Positions 1 through 8,365 of a stretch of 32,897 bases of DNA are shown here, one piece after another. The notes beneath the pieces were generated by a model. The model was given only the letters and a program-made list of their open reading frames with translations. It did not search any database and was not told the DNA's origin. The number at the start of each line of letters is the position of its first letter. The stretch's first letter is position 1. The translations under genes and the position numbers were made by a program. The DNA lies in the IMG/VR virus record IMGVR_UViG_3300042338_000941, positions 1-32,897 of that record; one strand, written 5' to 3'. This DNA comes from a virus.

Positions 1-133
1 CACGACAACGACCTCGTCCCACAGGCCGCGGGCGGATTCGATGAGTCTACGCAAGATCGCCCCCTCGCCGGGGCCGGCGATGAGGGCGATCGAAACAAGC
101 GGGGGGTGCTTCATTTTCTTTAGGAGGAAGGCC
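1..133. repeat. Terminal redundancy (left copy) marking a circular genome
   Basis: Bases 1-133 match 32765-32897 with one difference, A at position 7 against G at 32771, leaving 126 perfectly matching bases after it. The duplicated stretch holds the first 38 codons of the glycosyltransferase at 30737-32878 (here on the minus strand from 114 down to 1) and its upstream leader. The mismatch is in the third base of codon 36 (Val) and is synonymous. Cutting one copy gives a 32,764-bp circle in which the capsid gene is followed directly by the glycosyltransferase. The overlap lies inside a coding region far from the terminase genes, so I read it as assembly overlap on a circular or circularly permuted molecule rather than a physical terminal repeat. 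Confidence 0.9.
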
Positions 134-159
134 GGCCGCACCCCCCGATGCGGCCGGCC
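130..159 (-). terminator. Strong GC hairpin after the major capsid gene (partial terminator or mRNA stabiliser)
   Basis: There is a perfect 11-bp inverted repeat (130-140 against 149-159, GGCCGGCCGCA) with an 8-base loop. It lies 20 bases after the capsid stop codon and 15 bases before the start of the next gene once the circle is closed. On the minus strand it is followed by TTCCTCC rather than a run of T, so it is not a textbook intrinsic terminator. A role in lowering expression of the glycosyltransferase relative to the capsid, or in protecting the capsid mRNA, fits its position. Confidence 0.6.
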
Positions 160-178
160 CACCAGTTGGTCTAATTAC

Positions 179-1051
179 TTAGACGATACGGACGAGCGAG
201 CTGGTCGATCCGCGTCCCACGCCGAACAGCAGGATGTAGCTGCGGTTCGTGGTGCCGAGGGTGGGGTTCACCCACTCACGCACGGCGAGAGACAGTCCGC
301 TTTCCGGATCCGTGACGACGTCCTGGGAGCCAGGATAGTTGTCGAGGGCTTCGGGCACGCGGGCCGCCACGATGAGGGCTTCCTTCTGGGCCGCGAAGCC
401 CTTGGAAACCGCCGACGGGAGCGCCGTATAGCTGAACACTTCGATGCCGTTGACCAGGCCGACGGAGCCGGACTTAACCGCGTCCCCTTGGATCTGGGCG
501 TTGGCCACGATGTTGGAGTCGTTGAGCAGGCTGGCCTTGTTGTCCGGGGAGACGATCGCGTAGCGGTCGTTCGACGGAACTTTGTTGTTGTCCAGGCTAA
601 AGCCCAAGCTCACCACGCCGCGGTACGTGAGCGCACCGGCGGAGACGGAGAGGGTCGAGCTGTAGGCCGTGGTCACCAGGCCGAGGAGGTTATCCACCAT
701 GCTCTTGCCGAGCGCGTAAGCCGCGCTGGAGGCAAAGCGGTTGATCAGGTCGATCGAGGAGCTGTATTTCTCAGCGTCCGTGATCGCGTAGGTGCTGTGG
801 ATCAGGTTGCTCAGGCTGATGGTTGCATCAGTCTGGGTACGATCCTGGGCCACGTAGCCCTGCGTGGTGCTGTAGGCACCGGCGGTGCCGACGGTCACGA
901 GGTGGGTGGTGATCGTGTCGTTCATTTTGGCGGGAACATCCGAGAAATCGGTGACCGCCTTGGTGAGGAAGGGCAGGGAATCCACCAGCGTGGTCAGTGC
1001 GCGCTGCGCAATGGCCTTGCCGTTGGAGACCGAGCCGAGTGTGTTAGCCAT
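179..1051 (-). CDS. Major capsid protein (HK97 fold expected)
   Basis: 290 aa. The ATG is preceded by AGGAG about 12 bases upstream. The gene lies directly after the prohead protease and portal, the standard place for the major capsid protein. The sequence has the feel of P22-like or related HK97-fold coat proteins: an N-terminal helix (about 10-35) that runs into a stretch ending DTITTHLV, a long Ala/Ser-rich helical spine region (about 90-125), and beta-rich C-terminal parts ending in a hydrophobic strand. There is no long N-terminal delta domain, consistent with a separate scaffold, probably the C-terminal half of the upstream protease protein. Identity rests on gene order plus general sequence character, not on a catalytic motif. 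Confidence 0.85.
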   Translation of the reverse strand: MANTLGSVSNGKAIAQRALTTLVDSLPFLTKAVTDFSDVPAKMNDTITTHLVTVGTAGAYSTTQGYVAQDRTQTDATISLSNLIHSTYAITDAEKYSSSIDLINRFASSAAYALGKSMVDNLLGLVTTAYSSTLSVSAGALTYRGVVSLGFSLDNNKVPSNDRYAIVSPDNKASLLNDSNIVANAQIQGDAVKSGSVGLVNGIEVFSYTALPSAVSKGFAAQKEALIVAARVPEALDNYPGSQDVVTDPESGLSLAVREWVNPTLGTTNRSYILLFGVGRGSTSSLVRIV

Positions 1052-1074
1052 GGTGTGTGTGTCTCCTGGTTAGG

Positions 1075-2049
1075 TTATCGTGCGAACTTGATTTGTTTAA
1101 AAATCTCCGCCGCACGACGGGGATTCTTTTCTGCGTTGAACTGCGCCAGCAGCTCTCCGCGAGAAAGTGTTTTGGAAACTTCGACCTCGATGGGCTTGAT
1201 GCCGCGGGAGGCTTCGAGCTCAATGACCTTGGCGGCGAGCTCGGCCTTAAGGGCCGCGGCTTCGTTGGTCGCGGGCGCCTCGGCCTTGATCTCCTCGATC
1301 TTGGCTTCCGCGGCCACGGGCTCCGGGACGGGCTCGGCCTTGGGTTCCTCGGCCACGGGAGCTTCCGCCACGGCGGCTTCGAGGTTCTTCTCGTCAGCCT
1401 TGGCAGCCATCGGCTCCTCGACCACGTCCTCGGACGCGTCGGCCTGCAGCATGGCCATGATGGCGTCCAGCTTGGCGTTGATGTCGGAGAGGGTGGGCTC
1501 GGCCAGTTTGGCGGGCTCTGCCGCCGGGGCCGCCGGGGCTACGGGCGCCGCTTCCATGGCGGGCGTCTCTAGCTTGGTTTCTTCAACCTGTGATGTTTTG
1601 GTCACGGCGTTTTGCTTGCTGTCAACCCGTGCATGGAAAACTCCGGTGGGGTTGGCGGCTGGAGAGGTCACAAGGTCAACAGAAAACAGGGTCTGGACGT
1701 CTGCCAGTTGCGTGCCATCGGCCGCCTCCCGGGGTACCCCGCTAAAGCTGATGGAAAATCCGATCTGGCCAGGAAGCGTGCTGATCAGCTCGCTGAAATA
1801 GGCAAAGCCGTCATGGCTTTCAAAAAGAGTCAGGTCGGCGCGGACGCGGCCGCCATCCAGCCCAAAGTTTTCCAGATAGCCGATGATGTTGGAGACGCTG
1901 GACGAGTGATCGGAGAGGACCTTCACCTGCCCGGCTTCGTTCCCCTTTTCGACAACTTGGGAAAGAGTCTCCGCGTCGATGACCATGCCATGGCCCAGAG
2001 CGGGGCCGGCAGTAATGACGGAGATGCCCTTGAATTTCTTTTCGGCCAT
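1075..2049 (-). CDS. Prohead protease with C-terminal scaffold-like extension
   Basis: 324 aa from the ATG at 2049. A TTG at 2073, directly after the portal stop, would add 8 residues; neither start has a clear Shine-Dalgarno. The N-terminal half (about 1-160) looks like a phage prohead maturation protease: LSDHSSS carries the candidate catalytic His, followed by a glycine/tyrosine strand, and IGFSISFSG the candidate nucleophilic Ser, as in U35/S78-type herpes/HK97-fold proteases. The second half (about 165-324) is extremely rich in Ala, Glu, Pro and Lys and predicted helical, typical of a scaffolding domain. It would assemble the prohead inside the shell and then be digested. It sits between portal and capsid genes. 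Confidence 0.8.
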   Translation of the reverse strand: MAEKKFKGISVITAGPALGHGMVIDAETLSQVVEKGNEAGQVKVLSDHSSSVSNIIGYLENFGLDGGRVRADLTLFESHDGFAYFSELISTLPGQIGFSISFSGVPREAADGTQLADVQTLFSVDLVTSPAANPTGVFHARVDSKQNAVTKTSQVEETKLETPAMEAAPVAPAAPAAEPAKLAEPTLSDINAKLDAIMAMLQADASEDVVEEPMAAKADEKNLEAAVAEAPVAEEPKAEPVPEPVAAEAKIEEIKAEAPATNEAAALKAELAAKVIELEASRGIKPIEVEVSKTLSRGELLAQFNAEKNPRRAAEIFKQIKFAR

Positions 2050-2073
2050 GCGCTGGCCGGGCGTGTCAAACAA

Positions 2074-3693
2074 TCAGCTTTTCTTTTTCTTGGCGGGCTT
2101 ATTTTTTAGGCCGATCGCCTTGGCCACCATGTTGAGCTCCTTGTCGGACAGCTCCAGGTCGGGCTCGTCTTTCATGGTGAAAGCCTCGGTCAAAACAGTA
2201 GCAGGGGCAGGTTCGGCCTTGAGCTCGACCGGGGCCTGCATGGTCACGGTGACGGTGGGCTGGCTCATTTCGGGAGCCGGGGTCTGGGCGGCCGGCTGAT
2301 CTGCCGGAGGCTCGGAAGGAGGGGTCTGGGCCGCGGGAGCCGGCTGGTTGGGAATGAACTGCACGTCGGCAACTTGGATTCCGGCGGCGTCGCACTTCTG
2401 CCTGATGTAGACCTGCTCGGCGATCTTCTGGTCGATGGCATCCTGCCAGTCCTCTCCCCTGGCCGCATAGATGTCGGCGTAGGTGGTGAGGCCCAGCTTC
2501 AGGTCCTCGCGGTCGGCGGCGCTGTCGCGTCCGGCGTCGATCGTGGTCTGCTTGGGCGTATGAAAAGTGGACTGCCACCAGCGGTCCATGCCGCGGGGCG
2601 GAGTAAGGTCACCGCGTTTGATGGCCTTGGCCAAGGCCCAAAGGCGGACCCGGGAAACCAGCTGGGTAATGATGGCTTGGCTGATTTCGTCAAACCGGCG
2701 CTGGGCTTGCGCCAACACGAACCGCTGGGAGGGGCCGGACAGGTCGGCTTTCCACAGGTACTCATACGGCAGGCCAAGGCCGGACGCCACGGCCCGCAGA
2801 AACTGATCCATAAACTCTGTCAGATTCGGGCTGGGCCGGTCGTCCTTGATCTCGCGGATCTTTCGGCCGTTGGGCACGTTCCAGATCGCCCCGGAGCCAA
2901 AGATCCGATCCGTGGTGATGCCATCGGTGGTGGTGGTTTCGGGACCAAAGAATCCGGCGCTCCCCTCCCCCTCCAAGGCCAAGCCGATGGTGGAGGACCG
3001 CTTCACGCTGACCATGGTATTGGTCAAAATCTCCTCGCGGTCTTGGATCAGGTTAAGGCAGGTGACCAAACGGGAAAGGCTGCGCAGTTCGTCGGCCCGG
3101 TCGCGCTCCGCCAGCACGATCAGATCCGGGGATTGAATCTCGGAGAATTTGTCGTCCTGGCCGAGGTTGATGTAGTAGGAAAGCGGGCGGCCTTGCGGAT
3201 TCACCCGCACGCCGTCGATGATGCGCTTGTCGCCCTGCAAGTAGTCGGGGGTCTCGCAGCGGTGGGCTTCCACCATTTGAAGCATCGGCCAGCCGTCGCC
3301 GTTGTCGGTCAGTAAAATAAAGAGCTCGTTGTCGCGCAGCATGGTGCGGGTGGCCACCTGCTGAAGCGTGTTCCAGTCCAAAAGGCCGCGGACGTCGCAA
3401 GCTAGCGACCAGTTGGCCAGCCATTCCTCGGTCGCGCGGTTCCAGCCCTCATCGGAGGTGCGGGATTGCATCTTAATCCCCGGGCCGACGGAGTTGCGGA
3501 CCATACAGTCGATGGCACCACGTACCACGGGCGAGTTGTAGAACCAGTAGCGGGCAAGGCCCAGAACCTGCTTGCGGCTTTGATTGGTGACATCGGTCCG
3601 CGTGTCCTGCGGGGTGACGTAGATGTGCTGGCGCTTGGTGTAATCCTGCGCCCCTGCCCGGACAATCCGGCCGAACCAGCTGCCCAGGCTCAC
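2074..3693 (-). CDS. Portal protein (lambda gpB-type)
   Basis: 539 aa, starting at GTG whose GTGA overlaps the stop of the upstream gene. The N-terminal region has the arrangement expected of the lambda-type portal family: an early segment with SRKQVLGLARYWFYNSPVVRGAID, where a helix is followed by Asn-Ser-Pro and a conserved VGPGIKMQS strand, then a Trp-rich stretch and an MLRDNELFILL segment. The portal forms the dodecameric ring at the capsid vertex through which DNA passes. The last about 110 residues are a low-complexity Pro/Ala/Glu tail ending in Lys-rich sequence, longer than usual and probably disordered. It follows the large terminase, as in lambda. Confidence 0.93.
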   Translation of the reverse strand: MSLGSWFGRIVRAGAQDYTKRQHIYVTPQDTRTDVTNQSRKQVLGLARYWFYNSPVVRGAIDCMVRNSVGPGIKMQSRTSDEGWNRATEEWLANWSLACDVRGLLDWNTLQQVATRTMLRDNELFILLTDNGDGWPMLQMVEAHRCETPDYLQGDKRIIDGVRVNPQGRPLSYYINLGQDDKFSEIQSPDLIVLAERDRADELRSLSRLVTCLNLIQDREEILTNTMVSVKRSSTIGLALEGEGSAGFFGPETTTTDGITTDRIFGSGAIWNVPNGRKIREIKDDRPSPNLTEFMDQFLRAVASGLGLPYEYLWKADLSGPSQRFVLAQAQRRFDEISQAIITQLVSRVRLWALAKAIKRGDLTPPRGMDRWWQSTFHTPKQTTIDAGRDSAADREDLKLGLTTYADIYAARGEDWQDAIDQKIAEQVYIRQKCDAAGIQVADVQFIPNQPAPAAQTPPSEPPADQPAAQTPAPEMSQPTVTVTMQAPVELKAEPAPATVLTEAFTMKDEPDLELSDKELNMVAKAIGLKNKPAKKKKS

Positions 3694-4019
3694 GGATTAA
3701 TCGGCAGCATGATGCCGAAGTTGGGGTAACTGACGTTACCGTTGCTTTTGGTTAGGAAATTTTCAATTTCCGCGCTGGTGGTGAAATCCTTGACGGATTT
3801 CCAAGCGCCCAGGGCCAGCTCCGTGATCGCCATCGGATTGATGCCCGGCTGCAGCTGGTAGCTAAAAGATTTGCCGGCCACGGAGGCGGAGACCATTACC
3901 TTGCCCCCGTTGGTGAAGGTGTTGGCCTGCCCGGCCGCAAGGGCTTCCAGAGCCAAGCGAAGGGCAATCGGATCCTTCGAAGCCTGTATCCATAGGGAAA
4001 AAATGAGCCCACGCTCCAC
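3690..4019 (-). CDS. Small protein between terminase and portal (gpW-like position)
   Basis: 109 aa from a GTG at 4019 with AAGG about 5 bases before it; the end overlaps the portal start by four bases. In lambda this slot holds gpW, the head-completion protein, and small proteins here often serve as connector or joining factors. The sequence has an N-terminal helix with repeated Ala-Leu, a middle beta segment (VMVSASVAGKSFSYQL) and a C-terminal helix, but at 109 aa it is longer than lambda gpW and I see no clear family motif. The assignment is positional only. Confidence 0.5.
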   Translation of the reverse strand: MERGLIFSLWIQASKDPIALRLALEALAAGQANTFTNGGKVMVSASVAGKSFSYQLQPGINPMAITELALGAWKSVKDFTTSAEIENFLTKSNGNVSYPNFGIMLPINP

Positions 4020-4026
4020 GCGCCTT

Positions 4027-5820
4027 TCATGTTGTCAATTTAGCGGGCGCCTCCTGCGGCCGGTTTTGTTCGTGCTCCAGAAACACCAGCACCAGCTTCT
4101 CGCAATCCCCCAAGTGGTTTGCACCCACCACTTCCCACGTCAGCTCTCGCTGGCCGTACCTTAGCTTGCGCTCCACCAGCCGTTCATTCGTCAGCTGGCT
4201 GATGTAGTCACGGCCCAAGTTACGCGGCAGCCACCAGTCCGCCCCCGTACGCTCCTTGATTTTATTGATGTAGAGCGTGTGCTTAAACACGTTGTCGTCG
4301 TACTGCACCAGCGGCAGCGTCCGGCCCAAGTGCTCGACAACCTGTTTCACGACGCTGGCCCGCATCCCGGCGCTGGCCGCCCGGCCCTTGCTGGCCCAAA
4401 ACTTTCCGGCCGCCCGGATCACAAATTCATACACGCCGCCGGTCCTCCGGGCCGCGTAGCCGGAGTCCACAAATCCACCAAGGCAGCTCATGCCTTCCCC
4501 ATCCTTGCCGCGCACCGGATACTTTTGCCCAAACTTTTGCAGGACGGCATCCCATCCGATCAACTGGCCGTAGTCCACTAGCGCGCTCCATGGTTTCCCT
4601 GCGTTTTTTCCGTAGGCCCGAATCGTGTACCACAGCTCCGTCTGCTGCACGTCCACGGCCATCATCAGCCCTTCCGGATCCATGGGGCACTCTCCCAGCA
4701 GATATTCCGGGCTGGCCTTGATGACGTCCTCCACGGCGCTTGGCTTGACCGTGGCGGCCGCCGGAGTCCATGGCTTGGCCAGGTAGCTGTTCACGAAATG
4801 GTGCAGACCGCGGATGCTTTCTTTGTCTTGGATAAACATCACGGCCAATTCGCCCCAGGTCTTGTGCGGGCTGTAGAGAGCGTTGAGGTGATAGCTGCGG
4901 CGGCCCGGCTCGCCTTGGGCCGTGGGCTTCCACTTGCCCTCTCGCATCATTTCGTTTCGTTCGCTGAACGGGATCTGCCTGCGGCACCCTGGGCACTCGT
5001 AGTGCGTCGTGGCCTTAACCTTGTCGAAGTCCCACGCGTTGCTGTCCGGATCGTGCGCGGATTCGTCCCACCGCACGCCCTCCCACTCCAGATTGAATTG
5101 ATGATGGCATTGGCGGCATGCGATCATGTAGTAGCGTTGGTCGCCCCGCTGAAATTCCGTCCAGATGTTGACCCCTTGGTCGATCGTCGGCGTGGACGCC
5201 TGGACGTAAAGCCAGTGAGGAAAGGATTCCATCCGGGCGCCGATCAGCTGCAGCGGCGCCGCCTCCTTGGTGTTCCAGTCCGGAAACTTGTCGATCTCGT
5301 CGGCGATGCTCATGCCTACACTGCGTGAACTAAGATTGCTCTCAGACCCCGCTCCCACCCACCAAACCGTGCCCGATTTGAATCTCTGCTCGTCCAGCTT
5401 CATCTCGTCGTCGTTGTCCGGACAAAGCCGGCCTAGGCATGGGTTGCTTTGTACCAGCTCCATCCAGCGGTCCGCACTGATGGACCGCGCCAGCTTGAGC
5501 GACGGCAGCACCACCATGCAGGGCGTGGCCCGATTCGTCAGCCGGTGCGCCAGCATTAGCTGCAGGGCCGTGCTTTTGCCGCATTGCACCGCAAAACATA
5601 GCGTCAGCTCATGCACCCCCGGGGCCGTCGCGCTGTCCAGCACCTCCCGCAGGTAGGGCATCGAATCCAGGCTGACCTTGCCCGGCTTGCTCGGGCTGTA
5701 TCTTTCCGAAAACCAGATGTTTTGCTCTGCCCACTTGCTGACCGAGTCCATCCCTGCGGGGCGCAGAAACTTAAACGCCGCCCCTACCCCATGGACTGAT
5801 GATGATGACGTAATCGTCAT
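4027..5820 (-). CDS. Large terminase subunit, GpA family
   Basis: 597 aa, the DNA-packaging motor and nuclease. Visible features: ATPase Walker A as CFAVQCGKST at about 75-84, Walker B as SIADEID at about 171-177, a zinc-finger-like pair CRQC (235-238) and CPGC (276-279) typical of the lambda GpA family, and a nuclease start at MMAVDVQQTELWY with Asp390. Length agrees with the family (about 600-650 aa). The ATG overlaps the small terminase stop (ATGA). GpA-type enzymes usually cut at cos sites next to the terminase genes, but I could not locate a cos by eye. Confidence 0.95.
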   Translation of the reverse strand: MTITSSSSVHGVGAAFKFLRPAGMDSVSKWAEQNIWFSERYSPSKPGKVSLDSMPYLREVLDSATAPGVHELTLCFAVQCGKSTALQLMLAHRLTNRATPCMVVLPSLKLARSISADRWMELVQSNPCLGRLCPDNDDEMKLDEQRFKSGTVWWVGAGSESNLSSRSVGMSIADEIDKFPDWNTKEAAPLQLIGARMESFPHWLYVQASTPTIDQGVNIWTEFQRGDQRYYMIACRQCHHQFNLEWEGVRWDESAHDPDSNAWDFDKVKATTHYECPGCRRQIPFSERNEMMREGKWKPTAQGEPGRRSYHLNALYSPHKTWGELAVMFIQDKESIRGLHHFVNSYLAKPWTPAAATVKPSAVEDVIKASPEYLLGECPMDPEGLMMAVDVQQTELWYTIRAYGKNAGKPWSALVDYGQLIGWDAVLQKFGQKYPVRGKDGEGMSCLGGFVDSGYAARRTGGVYEFVIRAAGKFWASKGRAASAGMRASVVKQVVEHLGRTLPLVQYDDNVFKHTLYINKIKERTGADWWLPRNLGRDYISQLTNERLVERKLRYGQRELTWEVVGANHLGDCEKLVLVFLEHEQNRPQEAPAKLTT

Positions 5821-6419
5821 GCAATCATGCGCGCCTTGATCGCCTCATAGGTTCGTCCGGTTTCCTCGCGCATAATGTCGTGAATTTCCTGGGCGTCTTT
5901 ACCTACAAGCCGGCTGCCCTTGTTGACCAGCGCCTCCAGGCCACGCTGAAATTCAGCCGCCAACCGCTCCACTACCTGATTGTGTTGCGTCACTGTGATC
6001 ATGATCCCCGCCGTCACGCGGGCCTTGGCCAGTTCCTCGGCGGCATCCCGAGCACGCTCTTGGGTGGCAATGACCTTGTCCAGGGCCAGCCGGATCCCGT
6101 TCACGTCCTTGGCCTCCTTGGCTTGGTCCAAAAGTTTCATGGCCTCCCGCTCGGCTACCTTTGCTCGGTTAGCCCTCTCCCTTACCTCGGTTAGTTCCGG
6201 TGTTTCACCCGGCAAAGCCGTCTCCAGGCTGACCGGTCCGTCCGGATCCGTGTAGGCCGCGGCCGCTTGGGCAACCTTGCACCTAGGGGAGCGCTGCGAA
6301 TTGGCAGATCTCCATGCGCTGGCCTCCTCCATGCTGGTCAACGGCATACCTTTGGCCACCCACTTGGCAACGGCCTGCCGGCTGCATCCCCACTCTTTGG
6401 CTAAATCGCTAGCGGTCAT
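5817..6419 (-). CDS. Small terminase subunit (Nu1-like)
   Basis: 200 aa from the ATG at 6419. The frame is open upstream to 6722 but that part is low-complexity sequence from the repeat region and I do not count it. The first 35 residues form a helix-turn-helix: MTASDLAKEWGCSRQAVAKWV, as in lambda Nu1, the DNA-recognition subunit of terminase. The rest is a long charged helical region (about 75-190) suited to oligomerisation and contact with the large subunit. The stop overlaps the large terminase start. Identity follows from the HTH, the size and the neighbour. Confidence 0.85.
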   Translation of the reverse strand: MTASDLAKEWGCSRQAVAKWVAKGMPLTSMEEASAWRSANSQRSPRCKVAQAAAAYTDPDGPVSLETALPGETPELTEVRERANRAKVAEREAMKLLDQAKEAKDVNGIRLALDKVIATQERARDAAEELAKARVTAGIMITVTQHNQVVERLAAEFQRGLEALVNKGSRLVGKDAQEIHDIMREETGRTYEAIKARMIA

Positions 6420-6526
6420 AGGTAGCCGCCAACCTGTCAACCTAGGGCTTGCTAAGGTTACTCTCGCAAAATCAACGGGAGTCGTCGCCACCGCGGGCTG
6501 TAGCCGATTAAAAGATTCCTTACCGG

Positions 6527-6797
6527 CATGGCCAAGGACCATGACGGCACCATGAGCCTGACCATGCTGTAATATAAACCAGTAGTAATTAATAAGTAAT
6601 ACACATGGCAACATGGTCAACATGGTCAGTCCCCATACAAATGCGCGCGCGCACCCGCGCGCCCGCGCTGGAGATCTTTGGCAACAGATAGGCGTGTATA
6701 AGCAACTTACCATGATGACCATGACTACTTTAATGAAACCAATTAAACGGGAGCGGGTTGCGTTGCGACATGGTCTGCAACATGGCAGGGCACATGG
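6527..6797. other. Candidate replication origin: CATGGTC/GACCATG repeat cluster with AT-rich core
   Basis: By eye I count twelve CATGG or CCATG cores, in both orientations, at about 6527, 6539, 6550, 6562, 6604, 6612, 6621, 6710, 6719, 6769, 6781 and 6793. Chance would give fewer than one in this length. Two perfect tandem 9-mers ACATGGTCA lie at 6611-6619 and 6620-6628. Between them are an AT-rich tract (6571-6602) and an alternating GC tract (about 6641-6670). The cluster fills the space of over 300 bases between helicase and small terminase and runs into the helicase 3' end. Iterons plus an AT-rich unwinding element next to primase and helicase suggest an origin; an operator array for the late genes is the alternative. 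Confidence 0.55.
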
Positions 6798-8365
6798 TGC
6801 ACTTGAATCATCCTGGCATGACCCTCGCCCTTAACCTCCAAGCGCTTAACACCAAACGTTCTACCATCAAACCTAGCCAAGATCTTACCAAAGGCTGACC
6901 TTTCACGCCTTACCTGCTTGTCCTGCCTTTCCTCGTCTGGAGGCGTTTCATCTAACACCCAAGCAAAAAGCCCCATCTCACGAGATTTTGCCATTAACTC
7001 TGCAGGGCGAAACTCTAAGACCGGCTGTGTCTCGTCTACCATCACGGCTCCCACCAGCTTCTCCATGTCGGCCAGGGTATCGTCTGCACTTACCAAAGGC
7101 GCAGTGCATGGGTGAATCCCAGTGACAAGCTGTACAATGCCACCTACCTGAGCCGACCATCTGGGGAAACTGCTGTGATTTACGGATCCGGGCGTCCGGC
7201 CTTGCGCGTCCCAGTGCTTAACAAACGCCCACAGGGCGCCCAGTAACTGCGGCCGGGCCGACAAAATGTCCTCCTCGCTGATAGCTCGGCTGTACCGCCT
7301 TTCCTCAATCTTTGCCTCCTGAACGTGCAGAGACAGCTGCAAACACCGCCGACGCATGTCTGCATTTACCCTGGCGGTATTGGCGGTCACGTAAATCAGG
7401 CAGGACTTTTCCACCTCAAAATTACGAGATGCACCCAACACCCGGCCGGCCCATACGTTGGCCGTAATAAAAGCCTCCAAGCTGGACGACTTAATCTCAC
7501 CCCTCCAGTTATCAAACACCAAGTAAGGCTCCCCATTAATCGCGGCCGCGTTCAGCGCCTTGGTAAGCTCCTCGCTTTCACTGCCTTCCGGAGGTGCCGT
7601 GATCTTCATAGGCCCAAACACCGGGCACACCGCCAGCCTGCACAGCAACGTCTTGCCAGCCCCTTCCGAGTTGGCTGAAAAGATGAACGCTGGCCGTGGT
7701 TCCCGCGGGGCCAGCATCAGGTCAAGATACGGCGCAAACATTGCCGCCAACGCCACAGCCTTTGACCTAGCGGCCTCAGCCTCATTGGTGGGCCACGGGA
7801 AATCCACCATCCACTCCTCAAAAACAGCCTTGGCTTGTTCCAACGTCATGTCGTCATGCAACTCCATTTCCGACCTGGTCAGCACCTGTGTTTCTGCATC
7901 GTACCCTTCCGGCAACAGCTCAAGCGTCCCATCCTTTCGGATCACAGGCAGTCTTACGGTGGCCACCCTGCGGATCGGCCGTAGTTCCCGGATAAATTGC
8001 TCACTAGCCAACACCCCGGACGCACACTTGTCGGACATGCTGGCCGCCTCCTCGCCGTGCTCGCCTAGCTTGTAAGGCGCCACGTAATCCTCAATCCAGC
8101 TATGAAACTTCTCCGAGGTCATCACCGACAGACGGCCTCGTCGGTTCACCATCAGCACGATACCGTCCCGCTCAAACAGATCCTGCTCCCTCAATGCTTT
8201 CCCCAGATCCTCAGCCGTCTGACCTATTCGGTGACCATTCCCAGGCAGCCTGACCTTGGGCAGAACGCTGCTGACCACCGCCGGCCCCGCTTCCGCATGC
8301 CCTATAAAATCAGAAACATCTGCACTGGCCTCCCATAAAGCATCCAGCACTTGCCCATCCTTCAT
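6743..8365 (-). CDS. AAA+/superfamily-3-like replicative helicase
   Basis: 540 aa from the ATG at 8365, which overlaps the primase stop as ATGA and has GGAGGA 7 bases upstream; an ATG 15 bases earlier is less well placed. The ATPase core shows Walker A as ANSEGAGKT (about 231-239, with Asn where Gly is usual), Walker B as YLVFDN (281-286), a sensor-1-like VTANT (326-330) and a following RRR that may hold the arginine finger. The N-terminal about 220 residues match no motif I know. Paired with the primase, it would unwind phage DNA at the adjacent repeat cluster. The C-terminal HHVPCHVADHV stretch is encoded by copies of the CATG repeat. Confidence 0.75.
   Translation of the reverse strand: MKDGQVLDALWEASADVSDFIGHAEAGPAVVSSVLPKVRLPGNGHRIGQTAEDLGKALREQDLFERDGIVLMVNRRGRLSVMTSEKFHSWIEDYVAPYKLGEHGEEAASMSDKCASGVLASEQFIRELRPIRRVATVRLPVIRKDGTLELLPEGYDAETQVLTRSEMELHDDMTLEQAKAVFEEWMVDFPWPTNEAEAARSKAVALAAMFAPYLDLMLAPREPRPAFIFSANSEGAGKTLLCRLAVCPVFGPMKITAPPEGSESEELTKALNAAAINGEPYLVFDNWRGEIKSSSLEAFITANVWAGRVLGASRNFEVEKSCLIYVTANTARVNADMRRRCLQLSLHVQEAKIEERRYSRAISEEDILSARPQLLGALWAFVKHWDAQGRTPGSVNHSSFPRWSAQVGGIVQLVTGIHPCTAPLVSADDTLADMEKLVGAVMVDETQPVLEFRPAELMAKSREMGLFAWVLDETPPDEERQDKQVRRERSAFGKILARFDGRTFGVKRLEVKGEGHARMIQVHHVPCHVADHVATQPAPV

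Noticed and set aside
1-133. Physical direct terminal repeat
   Set aside because: GpA-type terminases normally make cos ends near the terminase genes, and the overlap lies in a coding region elsewhere; assembly overlap is simpler.
41-1801. Long plus-strand frame of 586 codons
   Set aside because: It runs antisense to the capsid and protease genes and is explained by GC-rich codon usage; no motif and no start signal.
6420-6722. N-terminal extension of the small terminase
   Set aside because: It translates the repeat region and GC tract, has no Shine-Dalgarno, and the HTH starts right at the ATG at 6419.
4027-6743. A cos site near the terminase genes
   Set aside because: Expected for a GpA-type phage, but I could not see a convincing nick palindrome, so none is reported.
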